DNA from: Arthrobacter sp. ISL-65
GTDB taxonomy: Bacteria; Actinomycetota; Actinomycetes; Actinomycetales; Micrococcaceae
Assembly (NCBI RefSeq): GCF_018613795.1
Contig: NZ_JAGGPN010000012.1
Span: forward strand, 1 to 64,000
Length of the DNA stretch: 64,000 nt
Direction of reading: 5' to 3'
Part shown: positions 18,475-27,581 of the stretch, piece by piece
How positions within the stretch are numbered: the first letter of the stretch is position 1
How the letters are laid out: each line of letters starts with the position of its first letter
Notes under the pieces: generated by a model
The model's input: only the letters and a program-made list of their open reading frames with translations
Told to the model about the DNA's origin: nothing
The model's database searches: none
Program-made: the position numbers and the translations under genes

Positions 18475-18777
18475 ATGACTGACTCGAACGCAGCCGACCC
18501 GGACAGCGTCCGCCTCACCGCACGGGTCACGGGCATGGTCCAGGGTGTCGGCTTCCGGTACTGGACCGCGCGCAAGGCCGATGAGCTGGGGCTGACCGGT
18601 TCGGTCAGGAACGACGACGACGGTTCGGTCGCCGTCGTCGCCGAGGGCCCGCAGCCGGACATCGTCGAATTCAGGCGCTGGCTCGGATCATCCCACGCGC
18701 CGGGGAGGGTGGCGCACGTCGACGAAGAGGTCTCCCCGGCTGAAGGCGGATTCAGGAGCTTTCAGGTTGTCGGCTGA
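18475..18777 (+). CDS. acyP: Acylphosphatase
   Basis: A 100-residue protein that hydrolyses the carboxyl-phosphate bond of acylphosphates (EC 3.6.1.7). The phosphate-binding motif '[10 protein letters not shown]' contains the catalytic Arg (about residue 28), and the catalytic Asn is in '[11 protein letters not shown]' (about 46). The length is standard plus a short N-terminal extension. The 3' end overlaps the convergent nuclease/helicase gene by 26 bp. Confidence 0.92.
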   Translation: MTDSNAADPDSVRLTARVTGMVQGVGFRYWTARKADELGLTGSVRNDDDGSVAVVAEGPQPDIVEFRRWLGSSHAPGRVAHVDEEVSPAEGGFRSFQVVG

Positions 18778-21700
18778 GTCTCCCGGGGCTGAGACCGAGG
18801 AAGGCCCCGAGCTCCTCGAGCGCGAACGGTCGTGATGGCATGTAGTTCGTGAGCTCAGGGGAGCGGACGACCACCGCCCGCCATTGACCACGGGACACAG
18901 CCACGTTGATCCGGTTGCGGTTGAGCAGGAATTCGGCTCCGCGCGGTGCCTCGGCAATGGCCGAACACGCCATGGACACGAGCACCACGGGAGCCTCCTG
19001 ACCCTGGAACTTGTCCACCGTGCCCACCCGCACATCGGACAGGCCCTCATGGTCCAGGGCATGGCGGATGGCCTGCACCTGGGCGTTGTACGCAGCCACC
19101 ACCAGGATGTCCCTGGCTTCCAGCTGCCGGATCGGCTCATCCTTGCCGGGCGTCCACTTGAGCCCGATATGTTCGCGCGCCAGTCCGACGATCGCTGCCG
19201 CCTCTTCAGCCGAGCTTGTGGTGTTGCCGGAATGCTGCACCAGAACGGTTTCCACGCCCGGAGGTACCCCGTCGAGGTGGCGCAGGGCTGCCGCCGGCGC
19301 GGATTCCAGCCTGCCGTCGTAACTGAGCACCGACACCTTGCGGCAGAGTTCAGGATGCATCCGCCAGGAATCGGCGAGGAAATAGCCGAGCTCGGCGGGC
19401 ATCGTGGCATGCCCGGCTGACAGCCACCCCAGCGCCGACTCATCGACCGGCTCGGGATGCGATCCCTGGGTGACCTGGGGAAGTTGCTGCGGGTCGCCGA
19501 GCAGCAGGAGCCGCTTCGCAGAGCGAGCCACAGCCAAGGTGTTGGCCAGCGAGTACTGGCCGGCCTCGTCGATGACCAGCAGGTCCAGCGAACCAGCGGG
19601 CACGCATTTACCCGTCATGGTCCAGGCGGTTCCGCCAACCAGGCAGCCGCCATCCGCGTCCAGGAGCCGCGCGATGTCCTCGTCGGCGACGCAGGTCCAC
19701 GGAACGTCATGCGGTTGTGACAGCTTCTTGGCCACCACGGCGGGATCCACCCCGGCCTTCGCAATGGCCGTGCAGAGCATGTTCTCGACGACGGCGTGGG
19801 ACTGGGCGACGACGCCCACCTTCCAGCCGGCCTGCACAAGTCGGGAGATGACGTGGGAGCCGACGAATGTCTTGCCCGTTCCCGGAGGACCCTGCACCGC
19901 GAGGTAGGAACGGTCCAGGTGTTCCAGCGCCTGGGTAATGGCAGACACGTAGTCGGCGTTGCCCTCCGCATCGTTGCCGGCTGCAGGCAGATTCGGGATG
20001 CTGGCGAGCCTGGGTGCTGTTCGGCGCAGTATGTCCACGCCGGGATGATTGGGAAGTTCTGGCAGCGAGGAGCCGACGAGCTGCGCGAGTTCTGCCAACG
20101 CGGCTTCGATGCTGACGGTGGGAATGGGGCGGTCGTCTGTCAGCGCCATGGGCAGCTGGAAGTACGGCGGCACCTTTCCCGTGGACTTCTCCGTGATGGT
20201 TATGACGGTCCGGCCGGGCTGATCGGGATGGTCCTCGACGGCTTCCACGAGCGTGCCGAAAATGCCGTCCCGCGAGGGCGGCATGGTGGCTTCATGGCGT
20301 GCTTCAGCAGCGCCTGCCGACGACTCCGTTGCGCCCGTGCCCGCGCCTGCCGACCCCGTTGCCGCACCTGCAGGCCGGCCTGCTGCCGCGCGCCGCGGGG
20401 TCCGCCCGCCGTCGACCTCCCCGAGGCCCTCAGGCAGGGGGTCCTCGAACATCCTGAACCATTTGGAACCGGGCTTGAACTCCGAGCCCTCGCTCGTGAC
20501 CCCGGTGAGCCGCAGGGTGCGTGACTCCGTCCGGGCGCGGGCAGTGGGCGGCGCCCAGTCCGACACGACCTCAGCCGCTTCGACCATGAACACGTTGCGC
20601 TGGTCCCGCCACCTGTCGACCTCGGATTCGAGGCGGTCGAAGTGTTCCCACCAGAACTGCTTGCGCTCCCGTCGGTGATATCCGGTGGCCGCCGCGACCA
20701 TGGCCACGGCCTGCTCGTCCGGCGTCAGCTCGCGGTGCTCCGGAATGGCGTCCAGAAAGGCGCGCAGGCTTGCTTCCTCCGGCGAAGGTTCAGCGTCCGG
20801 GAGTGCATCCGACGGCGCTTGGGAACCGGAAGCTTCCGGGGCACCGGCTTCCGCAGGAGCACCGATCTCCGCCAAAGCAGCGGGCGCGCCACCAGCACGC
20901 AGTTGCAGCAGCCAGTCCCGGAGGCGCAGCGTGGAAAGGCAGTCGTACTGGTTGTAGTCGGAAATGGACGCCAGAATCGCCGTCGCTTCCGCCTGTGTCT
21001 CGGCTCCGGCGTCGCGCGCTTCGCAGTAGGCGGCGTAGGCCACCACCGAAGCGCCGGCGTCCTTGACGTCCCCGGACCGCAGGTTGTCTCCCATGTACAG
21101 GGGCTCGAGCTTCTTGATGGAGTAAGAGGCCTCGGAGATGCGGAGTGAGTGCCGGACGGTCGCATAGAGGTCCACGAGGAGCCCGTCGCGCAGCCACGAA
21201 TCCACCACGTCCTCGCCGGCTACATGGTTCAGCGAGAGGTTGCGCAGGGCCGTTTTTTCGTAGGGCGCGTAGTGGTAGACGTGCATGTCCGGATACCGGG
21301 CGCGTCGTTCCTCCACGTAGGCGAGGAAGTCCAGGAACGCCTGCCGTTCATCCGCGCGCGAGTGGGCCCAGAACGGCCGGAACACCGGTTCCTGGCCCGG
21401 CGGATCAGTGGGCCGCGGAGCCTCGATCACGCCGAAGAGGTACTCCAGGCCCCATTGGCCCGCGGGATCCTGCCAGAGGGGGTCGCCCTCGAAGTCGAAG
21501 AAGATGTCGCCCTCACTCGGGGCAGGAATCCCGCCCAGCGCGTTGTCTGCCAGCACCTTGTACGTAACGGTGTGCGGCCGGCCCTCCTTCACGAAGGTGC
21601 GCGAACCGTCCTCAACCTCACGGCCGGTTTGCATCCTGGCCTGGTCGCGCAGCCGCACCCGCGAACCTGTGGCCAAATGCAGAGACAGTTCGGCGAGGGC

Positions 21701-22552
21701 GTCGATGGTGGTAATACCATCCGCAACCAGCTTCTTCCGCTGGGCGGAGGTCATGCCTGCCACCATCAGCAGGTCCCGGTGCCCGGTCACCTGCTCGGCG
21801 CAGTAGTCGCACCTGCCGCAGTAGCTGACACCCGGCTGCTGCCACGCCACGGGGGCCTCCAGGCGGTGCGCAGCGGTGAGCTCACGGAACCGCGCCCGGC
21901 GCTCGCGGTACACGGGCAGCAGATCCGCCAGCGAGTGAAAGCTGCGCTCCATGTTGCCCAGCACCAGGATGACGCGCGGGGCGGGTTCGAGTCCGAGACT
22001 GATCAGTTGGTCGCCATACGCAGCAAGCTGCAGCAGGGCCCCCACCTTGGCGTGCCGCGCCAGCTTGGTGTCCCAGACCGCGTACCGCGGGGCACCACCG
22101 TCGCCGCCAGTCAGATCGGGACCAGGCGAGTCAGCTTCCTCCCGCACCAGGAAATCCGCATAGCCGAGGAACTCGCCGTCGAAGAACGTCGCCTGGAAGA
22201 CAACGTCGGCGCCAGTGCGGAGGGCGGCGGCGGTTTCCCGGGCTTTGTCCGCCAAGTCGGCCCGGTCAGTGGTTCCGCGGTCTACGCAGTAGACCCCTGT
22301 GCCGCGCGCCGGATCCCAGGTGCCGTGCTCGTCGATGAGGGCAGCCAGCACCTTGTGCTCGTGGAGATCGCCGAGTTTGCCTGCCCGCGCTTGCATCTCG
22401 TCGGCGGGGAAAACGGCTTTGGGGGAGCGGCCCAGCTTCTCGTCGAGGATCCGCAGCGTGCGGTACTCGCACTCGCTCGCGGCCACGAGGTCGCTGGCTG
22501 AAAACACCAGATCAGCGGGCGCTCCCGGCGTGGTTGGGTGGAGCAGGAACAT
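18752..22552 (-). CDS. TM0106-family RecB-like nuclease fused to SF1 helicase
   Basis: A 1266-residue multidomain DNA enzyme. Residues ~15-255 form a RecB-like PD-(D/E)XK nuclease: Asp133 in 'GYADFLV' and Asp161/Lys163 in 'VWDTKLAR'. Cys28 plus the cluster 'YCGRCDYC' (C245, C248, C251) mimic the Fe-S-binding arrangement of Cas4/AddB nucleases. At about 345-560 there is an RNase H-like segment ('[12 protein letters not shown]', '[16 protein letters not shown]'), as in TM0106 proteins. From about 870 on is a superfamily 1 helicase: Walker A '[15 protein letters not shown]' (~885), Walker B '[11 protein letters not shown]' (~994), and C-terminal motifs '[15 protein letters not shown]' and 'NVAVSRG'. 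The role in DNA processing or repair is inferred. Confidence 0.85.
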   Translation of the reverse strand: MFLLHPTTPGAPADLVFSASDLVAASECEYRTLRILDEKLGRSPKAVFPADEMQARAGKLGDLHEHKVLAALIDEHGTWDPARGTGVYCVDRGTTDRADLADKARETAAALRTGADVVFQATFFDGEFLGYADFLVREEADSPGPDLTGGDGGAPRYAVWDTKLARHAKVGALLQLAAYGDQLISLGLEPAPRVILVLGNMERSFHSLADLLPVYRERRARFRELTAAHRLEAPVAWQQPGVSYCGRCDYCAEQVTGHRDLLMVAGMTSAQRKKLVADGITTIDALAELSLHLATGSRVRLRDQARMQTGREVEDGSRTFVKEGRPHTVTYKVLADNALGGIPAPSEGDIFFDFEGDPLWQDPAGQWGLEYLFGVIEAPRPTDPPGQEPVFRPFWAHSRADERQAFLDFLAYVEERRARYPDMHVYHYAPYEKTALRNLSLNHVAGEDVVDSWLRDGLLVDLYATVRHSLRISEASYSIKKLEPLYMGDNLRSGDVKDAGASVVAYAAYCEARDAGAETQAEATAILASISDYNQYDCLSTLRLRDWLLQLRAGGAPAALAEIGAPAEAGAPEASGSQAPSDALPDAEPSPEEASLRAFLDAIPEHRELTPDEQAVAMVAAATGYHRRERKQFWWEHFDRLESEVDRWRDQRNVFMVEAAEVVSDWAPPTARARTESRTLRLTGVTSEGSEFKPGSKWFRMFEDPLPEGLGEVDGGRTPRRAAAGRPAGAATGSAGAGTGATESSAGAAEARHEATMPPSRDGIFGTLVEAVEDHPDQPGRTVITITEKSTGKVPPYFQLPMALTDDRPIPTVSIEAALAELAQLVGSSLPELPNHPGVDILRRTAPRLASIPNLPAAGNDAEGNADYVSAITQALEHLDRSYLAVQGPPGTGKTFVGSHVISRLVQAGWKVGVVAQSHAVVENMLCTAIAKAGVDPAVVAKKLSQPHDVPWTCVADEDIARLLDADGGCLVGGTAWTMTGKCVPAGSLDLLVIDEAGQYSLANTLAVARSAKRLLLLGDPQQLPQVTQGSHPEPVDESALGWLSAGHATMPAELGYFLADSWRMHPELCRKVSVLSYDGRLESAPAAALRHLDGVPPGVETVLVQHSGNTTSSAEEAAAIVGLAREHIGLKWTPGKDEPIRQLEARDILVVAAYNAQVQAIRHALDHEGLSDVRVGTVDKFQGQEAPVVLVSMACSAIAEAPRGAEFLLNRNRINVAVSRGQWRAVVVRSPELTNYMPSRPFALEELGAFLGLSPGRLSRQPESS

Positions 22553-22698
22553 GGGGCCTCCCCATTGGCAGCCTCGCTCCGGGACGGTTCCCGGTGCGCT
22601 GATTTGAATCTAGCAAGAGGCTATGACAACCAAACCGCGCCGGGAGCTTTGCCTACCGAGGAGCTGCGCCAATGGGGGACCCTCCATGATTGGGCAGA

Positions 22699-23001
22699 TT
22701 AGTGGGCGGCCTGCCGTCCATTGTGCGAGTAAGTGAGGCAGTCGGCGTTATCCGGGCCGGGGCCAACGTGGACTTCCGAGGCCTTGCACATCAGGTGGTC
22801 GTTATGGACGCATTCTGCCCGCTGGCATGCCCCGACGCCGGCGAGGACCTTGGGAAGGCCGCCGTGCGTGCCTGTGTCGATGAAGGTGGCGCACGAGGCG
22901 TGGTCTGTGCTGCCGCCAACCGTGATGGCCTCGGCGTTACATTCGGAGTGGTCGTTGAAGGAGCAATTGGTGACGCTGCAATCGGCTACATGCGTGCTCA
23001 T
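22699..23001 (-). CDS. DUF1540 Cys-rich protein (tandem repeat)
   Basis: A 100-residue protein of two DUF1540 repeats: 'VADCSVTNCSFNDHSECNAE' (Cys8, 13, 21, then Cys37) and 'VGACQRAECVHNDHLMCKAS' (Cys59, 64, 72, then Cys88). The evenly placed Cys and His residues suggest metal binding, but no function is known. 'ggaggaat' precedes ATG 23001. An in-frame extension upstream is unlike the family and is left out. Confidence 0.8.
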   Translation of the reverse strand: MSTHVADCSVTNCSFNDHSECNAEAITVGGSTDHASCATFIDTGTHGGLPKVLAGVGACQRAECVHNDHLMCKASEVHVGPGPDNADCLTYSHNGRQAAH

Positions 23002-23298
23002 GGGATTCCTCCAGGTTCCGGACGCCCGGGCTGGGCGACGCGCTGTTCCCAACGTAGGCCGGATGGGCCGGATCAAAAAGACCCAATTGTGTTGCGTAAT
23101 TGCAGGAACGGCGCCGCGGGCTCCCGAGCCCCATGGACCCTTTGCGGGCACCGTTCTAGACTGGCAGGACCCTCCACCTTTCAGGCGTGACGACGCCGTC
23201 CCGCCATCCAAGGGAATGCCCCGGAGGGAGCATCAAATCGCTCATGAATCACCGCCGACCCTTCACGGGGAAGGGTCCGTGACGCCAGGAGGAAAGAG
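23002..23298. other. Intergenic region upstream of formaldehyde dehydrogenase
   Basis: A divergent promoter region of about 300 bp between the DUF1540 and formaldehyde dehydrogenase genes. I see no confident -35/-10 pair, palindrome or hairpin beyond short GC-rich inverted segments. Confidence 0.3.
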
Positions 23299-24510
23299 AT
23301 GGAAGGGAACAAAGCCGTTGCCTACAAGGCACCCGGCAAGGTGGAAGTCATCGATATCGATTACCCCACTTTTGAACTCAAGGACGGGCCGGGGGTCAAT
23401 CCGGCCAACGTGGGGCGCCAAGTTCCCCACGGTGCAATTCTCAAGACGGTGGCCACCAACATCTGCGGCTCGGACCAGCACATGGTCCGCGGGCGGACCA
23501 CGGCGCCGCCGGACCTGGTGCTGGGCCACGAAATCACCGGCGAGGTGGTGGAGGTGGGGCCCGGCGTCGAATTCATCAAGGTGGGAGACGTCTGCTCCGT
23601 ACCGTTCAATATCTCGTGCGGAAGGTGCCGGAACTGCAAGGAGCGCAAGACCGGGATCTGCCTCAACGTGAACCCGGACCGCCCTGGTAGCGCCTATGGC
23701 TACGTGGACATGGGCGGCTGGGTGGGCGGCCAGGCCAACTATGTTCTGGTGCCCTATGCGGACTGGAACCTGCTCAAATTCCCGGACAAGGACCAGGCCA
23801 TGGAGAAGATCCTGGACCTCGCTATGCTCTCGGACATCTTTCCTACCGGCTACCACGGTGCCGTCTCGGCAGGAGTCGGCGTCGGCTCCACCGTTTACGT
23901 CGCAGGGGCCGGTCCTGTGGGCCTCGCAGCGGCGACCAGCGCGCAACTGCTGGGTGCCGCCGTCGTAATCGTGGGCGACATGAACAGTGACCGTCTGACC
24001 CAGGCGCGCAGTTTCGGCTGCGAAACGGTGGACCTCACCAAGGGCGGGCCGGCGGAGCAGATCGAACAGATCCTGGGCGTGCCGGAGGTGGACTGCGGCG
24101 TGGATGCCGTGGGCTTCGAGGCGAAAGGCCACGGCCAGGGTGCGCAGGAGGCGCCGGCAACCGTGCTGAATTCGCTAATGGACATCGCTGCTGCCGGTGG
24201 CGCGCTGGGCATTCCGGGCCTGTATGTGACGGGCGATCCGGGCGGCATCGACGAGTCTGCCAAGAAGGGTTCGCTGAGCCTGAGCCTGGGCACCGGCTGG
24301 GCGAAGTCGCTGAGCTTCACCACGGGCCAGTGCCCGGTGATGAAGTACAACCGGCAGCTGATGATGGCGATCCTCAAGGACCGCGTGAGCATCGCCAAGA
24401 ACGTTAACGCGAAGCCGATCCTGCTGGAGGACGCACCGAAGGGGTACGCCGAGTTCGACGCCGGCGCCGCCACCAAGTACGTGCTGAACCCGAACGGATA
24501 CCTCAGCTGA
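23299..24510 (+). CDS. fdhA: Glutathione-independent formaldehyde dehydrogenase
   Basis: A 403-residue zinc-dependent medium-chain dehydrogenase that oxidises formaldehyde to formate with tightly bound NAD. Catalytic zinc ligands are Cys in 'TNICGSDQHM' and the His/Glu of 'VLGHEITGEVVE' (about 75-86). The structural-zinc cysteines are in 'ISCGRCRNCKERKTGIC' (about 106-122). The Rossmann motif is 'VAGAGPVGLAA' (about 205-215). The inserts 'GSAYGYVDMGGWVGGQANYV' and 'GGIDESAKKGSLSLSLG' mark the PFDH subgroup of Pseudomonas putida type. 'ggagg' lies 6-8 nt before the ATG. A large terminator follows. Confidence 0.9.
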   Translation: MEGNKAVAYKAPGKVEVIDIDYPTFELKDGPGVNPANVGRQVPHGAILKTVATNICGSDQHMVRGRTTAPPDLVLGHEITGEVVEVGPGVEFIKVGDVCSVPFNISCGRCRNCKERKTGICLNVNPDRPGSAYGYVDMGGWVGGQANYVLVPYADWNLLKFPDKDQAMEKILDLAMLSDIFPTGYHGAVSAGVGVGSTVYVAGAGPVGLAAATSAQLLGAAVVIVGDMNSDRLTQARSFGCETVDLTKGGPAEQIEQILGVPEVDCGVDAVGFEAKGHGQGAQEAPATVLNSLMDIAAAGGALGIPGLYVTGDPGGIDESAKKGSLSLSLGTGWAKSLSFTTGQCPVMKYNRQLMMAILKDRVSIAKNVNAKPILLEDAPKGYAEFDAGAATKYVLNPNGYLS

Positions 24511-24524
24511 CGTAGATGCAGCAC

Positions 24525-24573
24525 GGGGACCGTGTGCGGTCCGGCCCAATGGGTTGGGCCGCACGCGGTCCCC
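24525..24573 (+). terminator. Large two-part hairpin terminator
   Basis: The outer arms ggggaccg(t)gtgcgg and ccgcac(g)cggtcccc enclose an inner perfect hairpin ggcccaa/ttgggcc with loop tggg. It lies 15 bp after the formaldehyde dehydrogenase stop. Confidence 0.85.
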
Positions 24574-24636
24574 ATTGCCGTCGTCGGGGAGTAGGACCAG
24601 ACTCGTGGAAAGACCAACCCAGGTGCAGGAGGAGAT

Positions 24637-24933
24637 ATGAACAGCCAACCTGACGAAACTCCGCTCGAAGTGCCGGAAGCGGATGCGTTTGAGCAGCGCC
24701 AGCCGGCAGGCGGGGAGTCCGGGGACGAGGAACAGCGGCCGTTACCCGAGGATGTTCCCGAGGCGGATGCCTTGGAGCAGCGGACTCCGCTGAGGTCCAA
24801 CGGGCCGCCCGCCGCCCCCGATCTCTCAGCCGAGGAAGCGGCCGAGGCCGACGCCATTGAGCAGGCCGCGGGCACGCCCGGCAGCGATGAGGACGACTAC
24901 CCGTTAGCGGGCGAGGTGCCGGAGCAGGGCTGA
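24637..24933 (+). CDS. Small acidic protein with three PEADAxEQ repeats
   Basis: A 98-residue acidic protein carrying three spaced copies of one motif: 'VPEADAFEQR' (about 11-20), 'VPEADALEQR' (about 39-48) and 'AAEADAIEQA' (about 68-77), then 'DEDDYPLAGEVPEQG' at the end. Proteins with this repeat are widespread in actinobacteria without known function. 'aggaggag' lies just before the ATG. Confidence 0.65.
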   Translation: MNSQPDETPLEVPEADAFEQRQPAGGESGDEEQRPLPEDVPEADALEQRTPLRSNGPPAAPDLSAEEAAEADAIEQAAGTPGSDEDDYPLAGEVPEQG

Positions 24934-24973
24934 GCGGCCGCAGGCCCGCGGCTCCCGGCGGCGGTGCGTCCGG

Positions 24974-25711
24974 TCACTTGCCGCCGGCCACCGTGCCGCC
25001 GCACTGGGCCAGGACGGAGGCCATCGCGGTGCGCTCGGCCTGGGTCACCCACAGCTTGTACTTCGCCTTGACTGAAATCTGCCGCGCGACGTACGGGCAG
25101 CGGTAGGCCTTGCTGCTCGGCAGCCAGGTGGCGGCGTCGCCGTCGGACTTTTGCTGGTTGGCGGGGCCGGATGCGGCCAACAGGTTGAGGGGATCATTGG
25201 CGAAGGCGGTCCGCTGTGCCTTGCTGAGGCGCTGGGCACCCTTCTGCCACGCGTCGCTCAGGGCAACGACGTGGTCGATCTGCACCGCGCTGCTGGTTTT
25301 GCTGCCGCGGGTGAAGGCGATGGTGGTGGCCGTGTACGGATCAGCCAGGGAGCCCGTCAGGACGATGCAGTTGTTTGTGCCCGGCTTGACGGTCGTCTTG
25401 GTGAGGTCCCGGGCGAGGATGTCGTTGCGGGTATCGCAGCCGTTGTGGTCCGTGTCTTGCCATGCCGGCCCAAACTCTTCCCGGTCGTAGCCCGTTTTGG
25501 GTGCGCGTCCTTTGACCGGCAGGGTGGCGAGGAGGTCGGCTGCTTTGACAGCGTAGCCGGGCGGGTTGCCGGCTGACCCGCCGGGGACAGCGTCCGACGA
25601 CGGCTGCCGGGTTGCGCTGACGGCTCCGCCGCAGGCGGTGGTGGCCAGGATGACGGCGGCAAGGGCGCCGGCTGCAAACCAGTTCCTCTTGCGGGGCGGT
25701 GCGTGGTGCAA
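24974..25711 (-). CDS. Exported HNH-type nuclease (DUF1524/GmrSD C-terminal-like)
   Basis: A 245-residue protein with an N-terminal signal or lipoprotein leader ('WFAAGALAAVILATTACGG'). The nuclease core is in the C-terminal half: 'VQIDHVVALSDAWQKGA' (catalytic DH, about 155-170) and 'FANDPLNLLAASGPANQQKS' (the Asn/His-type second half), ending with 'YRCPYVARQISVKAKYKLWV'. The likely role is an extracellular nuclease. I favour TTG 25711 ('gggag' 8-9 nt upstream); an in-frame ATG at 25867 would add an unlikely Arg-rich start. The lipobox (T-T-A-C) is weak, so lipidation is uncertain. Confidence 0.7.
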   Translation of the reverse strand: MHHAPPRKRNWFAAGALAAVILATTACGGAVSATRQPSSDAVPGGSAGNPPGYAVKAADLLATLPVKGRAPKTGYDREEFGPAWQDTDHNGCDTRNDILARDLTKTTVKPGTNNCIVLTGSLADPYTATTIAFTRGSKTSSAVQIDHVVALSDAWQKGAQRLSKAQRTAFANDPLNLLAASGPANQQKSDGDAATWLPSSKAYRCPYVARQISVKAKYKLWVTQAERTAMASVLAQCGGTVAGGK

Positions 25712-26073
25712 GGCGGTGTACTCCCGTGGCGCTGGTTGTCGATTCAACGATCGATCGTACTGGCCGGCCGGGCGGAGCTGGCGGTGCCACGCGGATGACG
25801 TACTGAAACGCAGAGAGCCCCGCAGTGCCTGACGGCTTTGCGGGGCTTCTCCTAGCGGCAGGACCACCCCGGATGGGGGATACGCGGTGGGCCTGTTCCT
25901 AGGCTAGAGAAGTTTCCTGAAAATTGGCTAGGAATGTGCTGGTTTTCTTGCACAGCTGTTTTGGCTGCCCGCGTGACCACCGGTGAAGCTACTCGTCCTT
26001 GACTTCACCGCCGGGCTAAACCAGTGTTGAAATCGCACTGACCAGCAGGTTTTTCCTTCAAAGGAGATGCGTC
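25712..26073. other. Intergenic region with a 12-bp palindrome and an orphan hairpin
   Basis: It contains the perfect palindrome acgatcgatcgt (25747-25758) near the nuclease promoter. It also contains a terminator-like hairpin (25816-25824 agccccgca paired with 25839-25847 tgcggggct) that follows no annotated gene on either strand. The remainder is the YceI promoter region with no clear boxes. Confidence 0.4.
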
Positions 26074-26619
26074 ATGACTCTTCCCGCAGGCCTGACCCCC
26101 GGCATCTGGACTCTCGACATGTCCCACAGTGAGATCGGCTTCAGCGTGCGGCACGCCGGGATCAGCAAGGTCCGCGGGCGGTTCCGGGAAGCAACCGGCG
26201 AGGCCCATGTGCGGGATACCCTGGCCGATTCGTCGCTGCATGCCAGCGTGAGCACCGCCAGCTTCGATTCCGGTGACGCCAACCGAGACGCCCACGTGCA
26301 GGGGGCGGACTTCTTCGACGTTGCAGAGTATCCGGAGATGGCGTTCAAGGGCACGCACATTGAGGGCGACGGCGAGGATTACACCCTGACCGGCGACCTC
26401 ACCATCAAGGGCATCACCAAGCCGGTCGAGCTCGAGGTTGAGTTCACCGGCGTCGCCGTCGACCCCTTCGGCGCCACGCGTGCAGGCTTCTCCGCCGAGA
26501 CCGACATCAGCCGCAAGGAGTTCGGCCTGACTTGGAACGCGGCCCTCGAAGCCGGCGGGCTCCTGGTCAGCGACAAGGTGAAGATCAACCTCGAGGCCGC
26601 GCTGGTGAAGCAGGGGTAA
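26074..26619 (+). CDS. YceI-family lipid-binding protein
   Basis: A 181-residue lipocalin-like beta-barrel. The family text is clear: 'GIWTLDMSHSEIGFSVRHAG' (about 10-29), 'KVRGRFREATGEAHV', 'ADFFDVAEYPEMAFKG' (about 80-95), 'LTGDLTIKGITKPVELEVEF' and 'RKEFGLTWN' (about 149-157). There is no signal peptide, so it is cytoplasmic, unlike E. coli YceI. Such proteins bind polyisoprenoid-like lipids. 'aaaggaga' lies 6 nt before the ATG. Confidence 0.88.
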   Translation: MTLPAGLTPGIWTLDMSHSEIGFSVRHAGISKVRGRFREATGEAHVRDTLADSSLHASVSTASFDSGDANRDAHVQGADFFDVAEYPEMAFKGTHIEGDGEDYTLTGDLTIKGITKPVELEVEFTGVAVDPFGATRAGFSAETDISRKEFGLTWNAALEAGGLLVSDKVKINLEAALVKQG

Positions 26620-26638
26620 GCCGCCGAACCAAGGACCG

Positions 26639-26688
26639 CTGATCGAGCTTGTCGAGATCAGGTCTGGGTTTCGACAGCCTCAACCAGC
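26639..26688. repeat. Inverted pair of REP-like repeats
   Basis: ctgatcgagcttgtcgagat (26639-26658) and, in the opposite orientation, ggtttcgacagcctcaacca (26667-26686). It lies between the convergent YceI and GntR genes and could fold into a hairpin and act as a terminator. Confidence 0.65.
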
Positions 26689-26692
26689 GGAC

Positions 26693-27424
26693 TCAGGAAA
26701 GCCGGGCGATGCTTCGCCTTACGGGGCGGGATACTGTGCCGTCCGAGAAGAGCTCGGGTGATGACGCCTGGATGCGCTTGACGTCCTCGAAGACGCCGCG
26801 CAGGTGGACGCGCAGGGAGCTGTCTGCTTCGGTGCGGTTGTTGGCCTCGAGTGCGTCCACCACGGCAGTGTGCTGTTCGATCAGCGTGGACACGGGCCGG
26901 GTGTCGATCAGGCTGAGCCGGCGGGCACGGTCCAGGTGGGCCTTGGCCGAGTTGACCGCGGTCCAGGCCGACTCGTGCCCTGCCAGGCGAAGGAGCCCGC
27001 GGTGGAAGTCCTCGTCAAGCCGGAAGAACTCCTCGACGTCGCCGGCCGCCTCTGCGTTCCGCTGTGCGCCCAGGATCTCCCGCAGGCCGGCGAGTCCGGA
27101 GGCGTCAACCACCGCATCCTTCAGGGAGGCGCATTCAATGGCCTCGCGGACAAACTGGGCCTCCGCTACACGGCCCAGGTCCACAAGCGAGACGAACGAA
27201 CCGATCTGCGGGAAGACGTGCACCAGGCCCTCTTCGCGCAGCAGGATGAGGCTCTCTCGCACGGGCGTCCGGCTGACACCTAGTTCCTGGGCGAGCTCGT
27301 TTTCGGACAGCGGCTCGCCGGGCGGAAGCTGCAGGGAGATGATGCGACGCCGGAGCGTATCCAGTGTCTGGTCCCGCACGGAAAGCCGCGGAGACTGCCC
27401 TTTTTCGGGTTTGCCGGTTGCCAT
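26693..27424 (-). CDS. GntR-family (FCD) repressor of the sugar-acid operon
   Basis: A 243-residue regulator. Residues ~15-85 are the winged helix-turn-helix ('DQTLDTLRRRIISLQLPPGE', 'ELAQELGVSRTPVRESLILL', 'EEGLVHVFPQIGSFV'). Residues ~95-225 are an all-helical FCD ligand domain with metal-type Asp/His residues ('LDEDFHRGLLRLAGH', 'EQHTAVVDALEANNR'). It is divergent from the MFS-to-aldolase operon with 157 bp between start codons. This layout and the FCD domain, which commonly binds sugar acids, suggest that it represses that operon until an aldonate or hexuronate intermediate binds. Confidence 0.85.
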   Translation of the reverse strand: MATGKPEKGQSPRLSVRDQTLDTLRRRIISLQLPPGEPLSENELAQELGVSRTPVRESLILLREEGLVHVFPQIGSFVSLVDLGRVAEAQFVREAIECASLKDAVVDASGLAGLREILGAQRNAEAAGDVEEFFRLDEDFHRGLLRLAGHESAWTAVNSAKAHLDRARRLSLIDTRPVSTLIEQHTAVVDALEANNRTEADSSLRVHLRGVFEDVKRIQASSPELFSDGTVSRPVRRSIARLS

Positions 27425-27443
27425 GCATCCAGTGTAGCCATCG

Positions 27444-27478
27444 TTGACAAACTAGAATGGTAGTGCTTGTATGGTAGT
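27444..27478 (+). promoter_or_regulatory. Promoter and likely operator of the sugar-acid operon
   Basis: TTGACA (27444-27449), a 17-nt spacer, and TTGTAT (27467-27472). The direct repeat atggtagt occurs at 27457-27464 and 27471-27478, overlapping the spacer and -10, a plausible binding site for the divergent GntR regulator. The transcript leader is about 100 nt. Confidence 0.6.
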
Positions 27479-27581
27479 CAGCAAGCGGCCGCAGGACAGC
27501 TCTCCTGTCCGACAAACCGGCCACATTTCACAGGCATATCTCTCCACCTCCCCTTCTTCATCGCCTGCAAAGGAGCAACAG

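Noticed and set aside
27444..27455. ATCGTTGACAAA before the sugar-acid operon as a ninth regulon operator
   Set aside because: It has only 8 of 10 half-site matches and lies beside a different FCD regulator; it is explained by the -35 box alone.
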